This document shows positions 9,136 to 17,967 of a stretch of 64,000 nt of DNA, piece by piece. The stretch covers positions 217,977 to 281,976 of the forward strand of contig CANNFU010000007.1 of assembly GCA_947503965.1 (NCBI GenBank), read 5' to 3'. This stretch comes from an uncultured Paracoccaceae bacterium (GTDB lineage: Bacteria; Pseudomonadota; Alphaproteobacteria; Rhodobacterales; Rhodobacteraceae). The notes below the pieces were generated by a model that ran no database searches, was not told the origin of the DNA, and saw nothing but the letters and a program-made list of their open reading frames with translations. The position numbers and the translations under genes are program-made. Each line of letters starts with the position of its first letter. Position 1 is the first letter of the stretch.

Positions 9136-9153
9136 CTGCTTTCGCTAGCGAAA
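9136..9153. repeat. Perfect 18-bp palindrome
   Basis: GCTTTCGCTAGCGAAAGC is its own reverse complement with no spacer. It lies 65 bases past the aminotransferase stop in the same convergent gap. It could be a terminator stem, a dispersed repeat or a protein binding site; nothing here decides. Confidence 0.6.
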
Positions 9154-9217
9154 GCCCCGGGGCGAATGAACTGAACGTTGTGCCGCCGCTGCTATTGGCG
9201 CAGCATGCGAAACGCGC

Positions 9218-10585
9218 TTATGCCACCTCGGCAAACACGCCGTCCAGGGCGCGTTCCAGCTTGTCGAACATTTCGTCCATATGTGCTGGCGTGAAAATAA
9301 ACGGCGGGCAGAGCACGATTGCCTGCCCCAGCGGTCGACAGATCAACCCCTGATCGGTGCAGGCATTCGCAATCCGTTCGCTGACTGAAAGTGAGCCGTC
9401 AAAGGGTTGTTTGGTGTCTTTATCCGCCACGGCCTCAAGCGCGCCCATCAGCCCCTTGCTACGCCATTCGCCAATGTTTTTATGTTCTGCAAGCCGCGCC
9501 ATGCCGTCTTCGAAAAGTGGGGTAAGCGCGCGCACATTTTCGGCCAGCCCTTCATTCATGACCACGTCGATCGCCTTCAACGCAATGGCGCAACCAACCG
9601 GATGACCTGACGCTGTGAAACCATGCGGGAATTCCTCGATCGCGTCGGAGGCGGCCTGCAGCCGGTCTGTCAGGTCTGGCCCGAGGATCACGGCCCCCAT
9701 CGGAAAGAACCCGGCCGTCAGGTTCTTGGATGAGATGATCGCGTCAGGGACGAAATCATAGGTTTCGCAGCCCCATGTATTCCCTGTCCGCCCGAAGCCG
9801 GTGATCACCTCGTCGGCAATGAGCGGAATGCCATATTTCTTCAGAATCGGTTGGATCGCCTGAAAATAGCCGTCAGACGGAGGGATCACGCCGCCGGCAC
9901 CCATCACAGGTTCCGCAAAGAAACCGGCGATGGTGTCGGGGCCTTCGCTTTGGATCGTGTCTTCTAGCTCGGCGGCCATGCGTGCCGTGAACTCCGCCTC
10001 TGTTTCGCCGTCCTGCCCATTGCGCCAGTAATGCGGGCAAGTCAGATGGATGAACCCATCCAGCGGCAGGCCAAAAACGCTATTGTAGGGCTTACCGGTC
10101 ATGGAGGCGCTGACCGCCGTGACCCCGTGATAGGCATTCTCACGCGTCAGGATCTTGCGCCTTTCCGGCTTGTCCTCGGCGCCGGCAAGGAACCAGAGCA
10201 TCTTGACCATGGTGTCATTCGCCTCGGACCCGGAATTGGTGTAGAACACCTTGCCGCGCGGGAAGGGCGAAACCTCAACCAGCTTTTCGGACAGCATGAC
10301 CGTTTGGTCCGACATCCGTCCGAAGAAGGCGTGATAGCCAGGGAAACGGGCGTATTGCTCTTGTGCTGCCGCGATAAGACCGGGGTGATCAAAACCGGCA
10401 ACCATGTTCCACAGGCCAGAGTTGCCATCCAGATATCTGCGCCCGTGGACGTCGTAGATATAGGGCCCTTTGCCGTGGGTCAGCACCACGGTGCCCCTGT
10501 CCTTGATCGTCGGCAGATCGGTGAAACCGTAGAAAGAATGCGCGTCGGCGCGTGCTTCCCAGCTATTGGGGGGATCGTCGGGCAT
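9218..10585 (-). CDS. Class III (omega) aminotransferase
   Basis: A 455-residue PLP enzyme with NSGSEANDTMVK (phosphate binding), AYHG, IADEVITGFGRTG and SSKNLTAGFFPMGAV, in which Lys near residue 287 should form the Schiff base. The fold and the context suggest a polyamine or beta-alanine/GABA:pyruvate aminotransferase like SpuC; the substrate is inferred. The ATG at 10585 has GAGG seven bases upstream; in-frame ATGs at 10597 and 10615 remain possible. It is the last gene of the long amine operon, 61 bases after the oxidase stop. Confidence 0.92.
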   Translation of the reverse strand: MPDDPPNSWEARADAHSFYGFTDLPTIKDRGTVVLTHGKGPYIYDVHGRRYLDGNSGLWNMVAGFDHPGLIAAAQEQYARFPGYHAFFGRMSDQTVMLSEKLVEVSPFPRGKVFYTNSGSEANDTMVKMLWFLAGAEDKPERRKILTRENAYHGVTAVSASMTGKPYNSVFGLPLDGFIHLTCPHYWRNGQDGETEAEFTARMAAELEDTIQSEGPDTIAGFFAEPVMGAGGVIPPSDGYFQAIQPILKKYGIPLIADEVITGFGRTGNTWGCETYDFVPDAIISSKNLTAGFFPMGAVILGPDLTDRLQAASDAIEEFPHGFTASGHPVGCAIALKAIDVVMNEGLAENVRALTPLFEDGMARLAEHKNIGEWRSKGLMGALEAVADKDTKQPFDGSLSVSERIANACTDQGLICRPLGQAIVLCPPFIFTPAHMDEMFDKLERALDGVFAEVA

Positions 10586-10646
10586 GGTGCACCTCATGAG
10601 CCTGTCCTGCAGCACGATAAGCCGCGGATTTGCCGCTTACAATGGG

Positions 10647-11951
10647 CTAGATGCCCAGCCGATCACGCAGCGCAAACCACGTCATCGCCAGTGTCAGCAG
10701 CGGTGCGCGAAAGGCCGGGCCACCGGGGAAGTTCGGGACATCCAGCGCTGCCAAGGTATCAAAGCGCCCGGCCTGACCAGCAATGGCTTCGGCCATCACT
10801 TTGCCGGCAAGGCCCGACAAGGCAACGCCATGCCCGGAAAACCCCGCGCCTGACAGCATGTTGGGTGCAACCCGCTGGATGGCCGGCAGCCGGGTCATGG
10901 TGATCCCCAGGGTCCCGCCCCAGACATAGTCGATTTTCGTACCTGCCAGTTGCGGAAACAGATTGGTCATCCGCGCAACAAGTGCTGTGCTGATATCCTT
11001 GGGAAACCCAATGGAATAGCTTTCGCGTCCGCCGAATAAGAACCGTTTGTCTTCGGACATGCGGTAGTAGTTGACGACGAACTTGCTGTCAGCGACGGCA
11101 ATGTCTTCGGCCAGAACATCCGCGGCCTTGTCACCCAGTGGTTCGGTCGTGCAGATAAAGCTGTTGATGGGCATGACCTTGGCGGCCACCTTGCGTTCGA
11201 TATTCGGCAGATAGCCGTTCCCGGCAAGGATCACATGCCGCGCCTTGACGCAGCCCCTGTTGGTGCGCAGTTCGGCGGGATCGCCATGGGTGATATGATG
11301 CACCTCTGACCGGTCATAAAACCGCGCGCCCGCAGCTTCGGCCAGTTTTGTGAGCCCGATTGCATAGCGCAGCGGATGGATATGCCCCGCACCCCGGTCA
11401 AGAATACCGCCCTGATACCGGGGAGATTTGACCAGCGCGCGCATGGCGTCTGTCTCCAGTACCTCAATCTGGTCATAGCCATAATGCGCGGCCAGATGGC
11501 CAGCGTATTCGGCGTATTCCGCTGCCTCTTTCCGCGTGTAACAGCCGTGGGCGACACCGGGGGTGTAACGTGCTTCGGGAACTTGCTTGGCACAGATGTC
11601 GCGGATGTCGGTCTTGGCCTCTTCTGCCAGTGCCCATAATGCACGGGCTGTGTCTGCGCCGTGTCGCGCCTCCAGCGTGGTTTGCTCCGCATTGAACCCG
11701 CTGCCGACCTGCCCGCCATTGCGTCCTGACGCCCCAAAGCCTGCACGATGCGCATCCAGCACAACCACATCCATCCCTTTTTCGGCCAGATGCCGCGCCG
11801 CCGACAACCCGGTAAAGCCGGCCCCGATGATACAGACATCAGCTGTCGTCTCACCGTAAAGCGGTGGGCGTTCGGGTGGCAGATCGGTGCTGGCAGCATA
11901 CCAGCTTTGGGGAAACTGGCCGGGGGTGTCATTGCGGTAAAGCGGGTTCAT
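10647..11951 (-). CDS. PuuB-like FAD-dependent amine oxidase
   Basis: A 434-residue DAO-fold flavoprotein. The N-terminal ADVCIIGAGFTGLSAARHLAE dinucleotide motif (Gly 43, 45, 48) is followed by SGRNGGQ, and FSGHGVALSGLAGK lies near the C terminus, as in gamma-glutamylputrescine oxidase (PuuB/OrdL). Such enzymes oxidise the free amino group of a gamma-glutamylated amine to an aldehyde with release of ammonia and hydrogen peroxide. Two glutamine synthetase-like ligases in the same operon could make that substrate. It begins six bases after the metallopeptidase-like gene ends. Confidence 0.88.
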   Translation of the reverse strand: MNPLYRNDTPGQFPQSWYAASTDLPPERPPLYGETTADVCIIGAGFTGLSAARHLAEKGMDVVVLDAHRAGFGASGRNGGQVGSGFNAEQTTLEARHGADTARALWALAEEAKTDIRDICAKQVPEARYTPGVAHGCYTRKEAAEYAEYAGHLAAHYGYDQIEVLETDAMRALVKSPRYQGGILDRGAGHIHPLRYAIGLTKLAEAAGARFYDRSEVHHITHGDPAELRTNRGCVKARHVILAGNGYLPNIERKVAAKVMPINSFICTTEPLGDKAADVLAEDIAVADSKFVVNYYRMSEDKRFLFGGRESYSIGFPKDISTALVARMTNLFPQLAGTKIDYVWGGTLGITMTRLPAIQRVAPNMLSGAGFSGHGVALSGLAGKVMAEAIAGQAGRFDTLAALDVPNFPGGPAFRAPLLTLAMTWFALRDRLGI

Positions 11952-11957
11952 GCGATG

Positions 11958-12743
11958 CTACGCCGGATCAAATTCGACATGCAGGTGGTCGTCGTGCCGC
12001 GCAGCACTGCACCCCTGAAAGCGAATGGTGTCGGCGCTTACGCCCAGCCGTTGGGCCAGGTAAGGCTCTATAAAGACCTTGTAATCGGTCCCGACCGGAT
12101 TGTCGGCCAGCCAGCGCAGCGCCTCTGCGGTGCGCGCTTCATCCAGTGGCCAATCGCGCATGTAAGCCTGCGCCCATGCCACATCCCAGCGCAGCGATAT
12201 TCCGGTATCATTGGCACAGGGCTGTTCGTCCACCTTGCGCGGTTGCTCGAACCCCCAATAGCCGATGATGGATTTGGCCTGACCCAGCCGGTATTCCCCG
12301 TCTTCGCCAGTGTAGTAGAAGGCGAGGTCCAACTTGTTCCCGTCATCATGCGACAGATGCGGCAACAGCGCAAAACCGTCAAGGAAAGGAAAACTGGCAT
12401 CCAGCGCACGGGTGCGCGTGCCTGGGAAGGTGTCATGCATGTGATCAGCCAGCGCATCTGCATGCGCTTTCATCTCGGGGCTGACATAATTGCGGTTCAA
12501 GGCGCAGTAGAGCGGGTTAAGCACGGCGATCTGGCTTGGCCCGGCATCAAGGCAGGGCAGGGCCACGCGACCGGCCAAAGGGGCTGCATAATGGGCGGCG
12601 ATTGTCAGCCCCAGATAAAGTGCCAGAAACATGAGCAGGAACCGTCCGAACACCATCCGCAACAACAGCGCCAAACCCCATGCGATCCCACCGATCTGGG
12701 TCAGTACCGTAAGGACGACGATGATGATGACATGCCAGATCAT
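11958..12743 (-). CDS. Membrane-anchored LAS-type metallopeptidase-like protein
   Basis: A 261-residue protein with two hydrophobic segments (about 4-28 and 33-50) and then a presumably periplasmic domain. SHDDGNKLD at 131-139 matches the SxHxxGxxxD zinc motif of LAS peptidases (M15 D-Ala-D-Ala peptidases, MepA), and HDDHLHVEF at 250-258 fits the distal HxH zinc/base motif; His132, Asp139 and His255 would be the ligands. Four or more Cys suggest disulfides outside the cytoplasm. It overlaps the ligase gene by four bases (ATGA) and is followed closely by the oxidase. Peptidoglycan or peptide hydrolysis is inferred, and its role in an amine operon is unclear. Confidence 0.68.
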   Translation of the reverse strand: MIWHVIIIVVLTVLTQIGGIAWGLALLLRMVFGRFLLMFLALYLGLTIAAHYAAPLAGRVALPCLDAGPSQIAVLNPLYCALNRNYVSPEMKAHADALADHMHDTFPGTRTRALDASFPFLDGFALLPHLSHDDGNKLDLAFYYTGEDGEYRLGQAKSIIGYWGFEQPRKVDEQPCANDTGISLRWDVAWAQAYMRDWPLDEARTAEALRWLADNPVGTDYKVFIEPYLAQRLGVSADTIRFQGCSAARHDDHLHVEFDPA

Positions 12744-14092
12744 ACGTTCAGCAAAAGATGTTCACGCTCCCACGGGCTGATCACCTGCAGGAATTCGTTA
12801 TATTCAGCGCGTTTCACGATGGAATAGACGCGGGCGAAATCGGGACCGAGGACGGCGTGGATATCTGTCGCCTCGTCAAACAGATCAAGTGCGGCATAGA
12901 GACCCTGGGGGATCTCGTCTTCGGACTCGTAAGCGTCACCGCGCCAGCGTTTGTCGGGCCGGATTTCGTTCTTGAGCCCCAGATAGCCGCAGGCCAGTGA
13001 TGCGGCGATGCAAAGATAGGGGTTGCAATCCATACCGGCGAGGCGGTTTTCGACGCGCCGTGCCTCGGGCGGAGAGACCGGGATGCGGATGCCGGTGGTC
13101 CGGTTGTCGCGCCCCCATTCCAGATTGATCGGGGCAGCGTGGTCGCGCACATAGCGCCGGTAGCTGTTCACATAAGGTGCGATGACCGCGATCACGCTGG
13201 GCATATGTTCCTGCAGACCGCCGATGAAATGAAAGAACGCGTCGGTTTCGCCGCCTTGTGGCCCGGTAAAGATGTTGCGGCCTTTTTCATCCAGCACCGA
13301 ATGGTGCACATGCATGGCAGAGCCGGGTTCGCCTTCGATCGGTTTGGCCATGAAGGTCGCAAAGCAATCGTGCTTCAATGCCGCCTCGCGGATCAGCCGT
13401 TTGAAATAGAAGACTTCGTCGGCGAGCTTGACCGGGTTGCCGTGGCGCAGGTTGATTTCAAGCTGGCCCGCGCCACCTTCCTGCGCGATCCCATCAATCT
13501 CGAACCCCTGGATTTCTGCGAATTCGTAGATGTCGTCGATCACCGGACCGTAATCGTCCACGGCAGACATCGAATAGGCCTGCCGCCCTGCGGCAGGACG
13601 GCCTGTGCGCCCCATCATGGGCTCAATCGCCTTCGCGGGGTCGATGTTGCGGGCGACCAGATAGAATTCCATTTCGGGTGCGACCACGGGGGTCCAGCCT
13701 TCTGCCTTGTACAGGTCAACGACCCGGCGCAGCACGTTGCGGGGCGCGAAGGGGACCGGCCGCCCTTTTTGATCGAACGCATCATGGATGACCTGCAGTG
13801 TACCGTCTTCGGCCCATGGTGCCGCTGTTGCGGTCGAAAGATCTGGCTTCAGCACCATGTCGGGTTCAAGAAATCCGTCTGGGCCCGCAGCCTCGCCCCA
13901 ATCGCCGGTGATTGTCTGAAAGAAGATCGAGTTCGGCAGGTGAAAATGCCCCTGCTTTTCCCATTTGCTGGCGGGCACGGCTTTGCCGCGCGCGATGCCG
14001 GGCAGATCGGCGATCACGCATTCGACCTCATCCAGCCGGTTGTTTTCCACATAGGTTTGCGCGGCGGTAGGAATACTGTTGATCCAGGTCAT
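12740..14092 (-). CDS. Glutamine synthetase-like ligase (PuuA type), copy 1
   Basis: A 450-residue member of the glutamine synthetase family. It retains PEMEFYL, EGGAGQLEINL, the MHVHHS segment, NSYRRYV and the RVENRLAGMDCNPYL region, which cover the ATP, metal and glutamate sites. Short length and absence of the usual C-terminal adenylylation region favour a gamma-glutamyl-amine ligase (PuuA/GlnA3-like) over true nitrogen-assimilating GlnA. Start and stop overlap the neighbours by four bases on both sides, so it is translationally coupled with the amidotransferase and the metallopeptidase-like gene. Confidence 0.9.
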   Translation of the reverse strand: MTWINSIPTAAQTYVENNRLDEVECVIADLPGIARGKAVPASKWEKQGHFHLPNSIFFQTITGDWGEAAGPDGFLEPDMVLKPDLSTATAAPWAEDGTLQVIHDAFDQKGRPVPFAPRNVLRRVVDLYKAEGWTPVVAPEMEFYLVARNIDPAKAIEPMMGRTGRPAAGRQAYSMSAVDDYGPVIDDIYEFAEIQGFEIDGIAQEGGAGQLEINLRHGNPVKLADEVFYFKRLIREAALKHDCFATFMAKPIEGEPGSAMHVHHSVLDEKGRNIFTGPQGGETDAFFHFIGGLQEHMPSVIAVIAPYVNSYRRYVRDHAAPINLEWGRDNRTTGIRIPVSPPEARRVENRLAGMDCNPYLCIAASLACGYLGLKNEIRPDKRWRGDAYESEDEIPQGLYAALDLFDEATDIHAVLGPDFARVYSIVKRAEYNEFLQVISPWEREHLLLNV

Positions 14093-14772
14093 GCCAGTTC
14101 TCTTTCCTTGAAAAACCGGGCAATCTGGGCCGCAAGCCGGGCATTGTCGACAGGTTGATCAAGCTGGTCGTGCACGGTTGCCAATTGCGTTTCAGGCACG
14201 ACGCCCGGCCCGCGATAGGTCGCAAGGCCTGCTACATATTCAGAGCCGAATTCCGGATGCGGTTGCACCGTAAAGACGCGCTTGCCGTAAACCAAAGCTG
14301 CGTTTTCGCAAAAGTCGTTGGTGGCGACAACCTTGGCATCCGCCGGGCGTGTGACAACCTGATCCTGATGCCATGCGTTCAGGGTGATCTTTTCTCCGTC
14401 CCAGTCATATGTTTGCCGCCCCACGGCCCAGCCGCCAGCAAATTTTTCAACCTTGCCGCCAAGCGCCTGCGCGATGATCTGGTGGCCAAAACAAACGCCG
14501 ACCAAAGGAATGTCCGCAGCATAAATGGCGCGGATCAAGTCCTCGAGCGGTGGAATGAACGGATGATCTTCATAAGCCCCGTGTTTGGAGCCGGTGATGA
14601 GCCAGCCGTCACATTCGTCGATAGCATCCGGAAATGACATATCGACCACGTTCCAGGTGGCATAGCTGAACCCGTGGCCATCTAACAGCCGTTCAAACAA
14701 GTCTTCGAAATCACCAAGACTGTCCCGCAGCTCATCCGGCGCGTGGCCCGTTTGCAGGATACCGATTTTCAT
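14089..14772 (-). CDS. Class I glutamine amidotransferase
   Basis: A 227-residue stand-alone amidotransferase. The triad is visible: Cys94 in GVCFGHQ, and His172 and Glu174 in QPHPEF. In a gamma-glutamyl pathway the equivalent step is hydrolysis of gamma-glutamyl-GABA or a similar conjugate (PuuD function), although PuuD itself is a differently built C26 peptidase, so functional equivalence is inference. A 121-base gap separates it from the second ligase gene upstream; that gap could hold an internal promoter. Confidence 0.88.
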   Translation of the reverse strand: MKIGILQTGHAPDELRDSLGDFEDLFERLLDGHGFSYATWNVVDMSFPDAIDECDGWLITGSKHGAYEDHPFIPPLEDLIRAIYAADIPLVGVCFGHQIIAQALGGKVEKFAGGWAVGRQTYDWDGEKITLNAWHQDQVVTRPADAKVVATNDFCENAALVYGKRVFTVQPHPEFGSEYVAGLATYRGPGVVPETQLATVHDQLDQPVDNARLAAQIARFFKERELA

Positions 14773-14893
14773 AGATCACCACGTGGTTGGTTTTGTGCCA
14801 AGCTACAGCGGGACAGGAAGGCTCGCAAGCGACGAAGATGTCACGAGAAATTCCTTGCTGATCGGCAAAGTTTTCAAGAAATACCTGTCGTGA

Positions 14894-16225
14894 TCAGACG
14901 GTATCAAGGTAGAGGTCAAGTTGCTCTTCCGGTGTAAGTTCTTGGAAGTAATGCATTTCCTGTCGCTTGGTACGGATCAGGTTATCGACCAGCTGTGCAT
15001 CAAAAATGCGGCGTGACAGCGGGCTTTCCGCGAAGGCATCAATGGCTGCGGCCCATGTGCCGGGTACCTGTGGCAGGTTTTGGTCATAGGCATTGCCGGT
15101 GATGGCTGCGGGCGGCGTCAGCTTGTCCTCGATCCCGACCAACGCGCTGCCCAGCACGGCCGCCAGGAACAGATAGGGGTTCACATCGCCCCCTGCGACC
15201 CGATGTTCAATCCGGCGTGCCGCCGGGCTGCCGCCGGGCACGCGGATTGCGGCAGTGCGGTTGTCATAGGCCCAGCAGATGCTGGTGGGCGCATGACTGC
15301 CGGGGACAAGCCGTTCATAGCTGTTTCCATGCGGGGCAAAGATCAGGGCGAGATCGGGGATGCCCGCAAGACAACCCGCAATGGCATGCTGCAAAAGCGG
15401 CGTGCCCTCATGAGAGCCGTTAGCGAAGGCGTTATTGCCATCCGCGTCAATAACCGAAAAATGGGTGTGCAGGCCATTGCCGGAATAATCCTCGTACGGT
15501 TTGGCCATGAAACTTGCAGCCATCCCATGATTACGGGCAAGGCCGCGTACAAGCATTTTGAACAGCCAGGCATCATCGGCGGCCTTCAGCGCGTCAGGGA
15601 CATGTTCAAGGTTCACCTCGAACTGCCCGATCCCGCCTTCGGAAATGGCTGCCTCGGCGGGGATATCCATGGTTTCGCAGGCGTCATAAAGTTCATTGAA
15701 GAACCGATCAAACGCATCGAGCGCGCGCAGCGACAGAATTTCCGCGCCCGCGCGCCGCTTCCCGGACCGGGGCGATTTGGGCTGCCGGATTTCCTTGCCG
15801 GAATCGTCAACAAGGTAGAATTCCATTTCGGTCGCGACCACGGGGGTCAGCCCCAAGGCACCATAGCGCGCGACGACCCGCGCCAAGGCGTGACGCGGAT
15901 CACCTGCAAAAGCAGTTCCGTCTTCATGATACGCCCAAAGCGGCAGTATCGCCGACGGAGATGACAGCCACGGCATTGGCACATAACCACGTTCGGTCGG
16001 GCGTAGCACGCCGTCTGCATCGCCGCTTTCGAACACCAACGGGCTATCGTCAATATCCTCGCCCCAGATATCAAGGTTGAGGACGGAGAGTGGGAAGCGC
16101 GTGCCTTCTTTCTCCAGTTTCTCGGCAAAGCGGCGCGGCACCCGTTTGCCCCGCGCCTGACCGTTCAGATCAGCCGCACCGCAGCGCACGTTTTTCACAT
16201 CGGGGTGATCGTCCAGCCAGGTCAT
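14894..16225 (-). CDS. Glutamine synthetase-like ligase, copy 2
   Basis: A 443-residue glutamine synthetase-family protein clearly diverged from copy 1. It has ATEMEFYLVDD, EGGIGQFEVNLEH, NGLHTHFSV, NSYERLVPGSHAPT and RIEHRVAGGDVNPYL, so the catalytic core looks complete. Two paralogues in one operon suggest two amine substrates or a heteromer; neither can be settled here. It overlaps the upstream permease gene by four bases (ATGA), which ties it to transport. Confidence 0.9.
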   Translation of the reverse strand: MTWLDDHPDVKNVRCGAADLNGQARGKRVPRRFAEKLEKEGTRFPLSVLNLDIWGEDIDDSPLVFESGDADGVLRPTERGYVPMPWLSSPSAILPLWAYHEDGTAFAGDPRHALARVVARYGALGLTPVVATEMEFYLVDDSGKEIRQPKSPRSGKRRAGAEILSLRALDAFDRFFNELYDACETMDIPAEAAISEGGIGQFEVNLEHVPDALKAADDAWLFKMLVRGLARNHGMAASFMAKPYEDYSGNGLHTHFSVIDADGNNAFANGSHEGTPLLQHAIAGCLAGIPDLALIFAPHGNSYERLVPGSHAPTSICWAYDNRTAAIRVPGGSPAARRIEHRVAGGDVNPYLFLAAVLGSALVGIEDKLTPPAAITGNAYDQNLPQVPGTWAAAIDAFAESPLSRRIFDAQLVDNLIRTKRQEMHYFQELTPEEQLDLYLDTV

Positions 16226-17028
16226 CTTAACATCTGCGGTTTGATTTTCAGTTTTTTGCGCACGTCTTGCGGCAGATGACGGTTCAGCCGCGCATTCACA
16301 ATCCCGAAAATGCCAATGATGACCAATGTCAGCAGGATGAAGTAACCCGCGAGGATCGGGTAGGGGATGAACGGGTTGAACGTTTTGTCGGCAAAGTAGT
16401 TGGCGTAATAGAGCGCGTCGCCCCGTTGCTGCAGCGCCGGAAAGCCCGAGAAGAAGACCAGCGTGGTGGCGTGGAACAGAAAAATTGCCTCGTTCGTATA
16501 GGCGGGCCAGGCCAGCCGCAGCATGGTGGGCCAGATCACCCGGCGGAACCGGTTCCAGCCGGACAGCCCGTAGGCGTCAGCGGCTTCGGTGTCGCCTTTG
16601 GGGATGGATTGCAGGGCGCCGTAGAAAATTTCGCCCGAATAGGCGGCGGTGTTCAGGAAAAGCACCACCAGCGCTCCGGCCCAAGCGGATGTGAACGGGT
16701 CGAAGAAAGGACTGACATTTTTGAGGCTGAGAAACAGGAAATAGGCAAAGAAGAACTGGATAAAGAGCGGTGAGCCGCGGAAGACGAAGATGAACCATTC
16801 GGACGGTTTGCGGATCAGCGGGTTCCGCGCGGCTTTGCCCATGGCAACTGCCGTGGCGAGAAAAAAGCCGGAGCACAGTGCAACGACCCCGAAATAGATG
16901 TTCCAGATCATGCCAGAGCCGATCAGGGTGAATTGCTGACACAGGGTGAAATCACTGCGTGGCAACAGCCGTTCGCCGATCCCCTGACTGCGCAGACCGT
17001 AGTCGATGATGGTTTCCCAGCAGCTCAT
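16222..17028 (-). CDS. Polar amino acid ABC transporter permease (HisM type)
   Basis: A 268-residue inner-membrane permease with about five to six membrane segments and the EAA loop (EAADAYGLSGWNRFRRVIWPTMLRLAWP) that docks the ATPase. It pairs with the next permease, and their genes overlap by four bases. An ABC importer with this composition takes up basic amino acids, opines or amines. Its stop overlaps the start of the second ligase gene. Confidence 0.92.
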   Translation of the reverse strand: MSCWETIIDYGLRSQGIGERLLPRSDFTLCQQFTLIGSGMIWNIYFGVVALCSGFFLATAVAMGKAARNPLIRKPSEWFIFVFRGSPLFIQFFFAYFLFLSLKNVSPFFDPFTSAWAGALVVLFLNTAAYSGEIFYGALQSIPKGDTEAADAYGLSGWNRFRRVIWPTMLRLAWPAYTNEAIFLFHATTLVFFSGFPALQQRGDALYYANYFADKTFNPFIPYPILAGYFILLTLVIIGIFGIVNARLNRHLPQDVRKKLKIKPQMLR

Positions 17029-17831
17029 GCGGCTGCCTTTCGCTGGGCTTCGCCGGCGGCGGTGGCCTGTCCGTGGGTCAGCCGCGCCATGATCCGGTCA
17101 AGCACGATTTCTGAAACTTTTGTGAAGCACAGATAGAACACCAGAAGCGCCAGAAAGTACCACATGCGCCAATCGGGATGCGGGTAGTCGGTAAATTGTG
17201 GTTGCTTCGCCCCGCCCAGCTCGCGCGCCCAATAGACGATATCCTCCACGCCCAGCAGAAACAGCAGGGGTGTGGCCTTGATCAGCACCATCCACAGGTT
17301 CGACAGTCCGGGCAGGGCATAAACCCACATTTGCGGGACCAGCACGCGCCAGAATGTCTGGCGACGGGACATGCCATAGGCCTCGGCGGTTTCCAACTGA
17401 CCGCGCGGAACGGCGCGCATGGCCCCGTAGAGCACATTGGCCGCAAAAGCCCCAAAGACGATGGCGAAGGTCAGGACCGCGAGGAAGAAGCCATAGGTTT
17501 CATGCACCCATTGCGGGGCGTTGCCCAAAGGCAGCTTGGCAGCCGTACAAACGACGAAATCGTTGCCCTGGCGCACAGGTTCGGTCCAGTCGGGGCATTT
17601 GATGCGATGGCGGATATATTCGAACGCCTGATCCAGTGCGATGACGAAGAACAGGAAAAACGCGATGTCGGGGATGCCGCGTACAATCGCGATATAGGTC
17701 TTGCCGATCCAGCGCAGGGGCGCGATCGGGCTGCGGGCCGCTGATGCGCCGGCAAAGCCAAAGGCAAGTGCGGTTGGGGCCGTGATGGCCAGAAGCAGCA
17801 GCACTGTTCCCACGGCCCAATACATCGCCAT
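17025..17831 (-). CDS. Polar amino acid ABC transporter permease (HisQ type), start uncertain
   Basis: A 268-residue permease from the ATG at 17831, with an EAA loop (ETAEAYGMSRRQTFWRVLVPQMWVYALP) and several membrane helices. The frame stays open upstream to a TGA at 17928-17930 and the 32 extra codons read like protein (for example FTYCTDPATLEG and TWLSCYLTTGKH), yet contain no ATG, GTG or TTG. I therefore suspect initiation at an ATT (17907-17909 or 17916-17918), or an undetected base change. The gene follows a stem-loop that separates it from the binding-protein gene. Confidence 0.88.
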   Translation of the reverse strand: MAMYWAVGTVLLLLAITAPTALAFGFAGASAARSPIAPLRWIGKTYIAIVRGIPDIAFFLFFVIALDQAFEYIRHRIKCPDWTEPVRQGNDFVVCTAAKLPLGNAPQWVHETYGFFLAVLTFAIVFGAFAANVLYGAMRAVPRGQLETAEAYGMSRRQTFWRVLVPQMWVYALPGLSNLWMVLIKATPLLFLLGVEDIVYWARELGGAKQPQFTDYPHPDWRMWYFLALLVFYLCFTKVSEIVLDRIMARLTHGQATAAGEAQRKAAA

Positions 17832-17935
17832 GTGCTTGCCTGTGGTCAGGTAGCAGCTCAGCCAAGTCAGGCCCTCAAGCGTCGCGGGATCTGTGCAATA
17901 GGTAAAAATCGGGAAAATACCGGTCTGTCATGTGC

Positions 17936-17958
17936 TGAGGGGGCGCATGGCCCCCTCA
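17936..17958 (-). promoter_or_regulatory. Intercistronic stem-loop after the binding-protein gene
   Basis: TGAGGGGGC and GCCCCCTCA form a 9-bp GC-rich stem with a 5-base loop, ten bases past the binding-protein stop. Such hairpins commonly protect the mRNA of the binding protein so that it is made in excess over the permeases; the function here is inferred. No U-run follows on the minus strand. Confidence 0.6.
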
Positions 17959-17967
17959 AACCCTTGT

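Noticed and set aside
14155..14637. Long open frame antisense to the amidotransferase
   Set aside because: It mirrors a clear class I amidotransferase on the other strand and has no family resemblance; a GC-rich genome gives many such antisense frames.
15080..15964. 294-codon open frame antisense to the second GS-like ligase
   Set aside because: The opposite strand holds all glutamine synthetase motifs; the antisense product has no recognisable motif.
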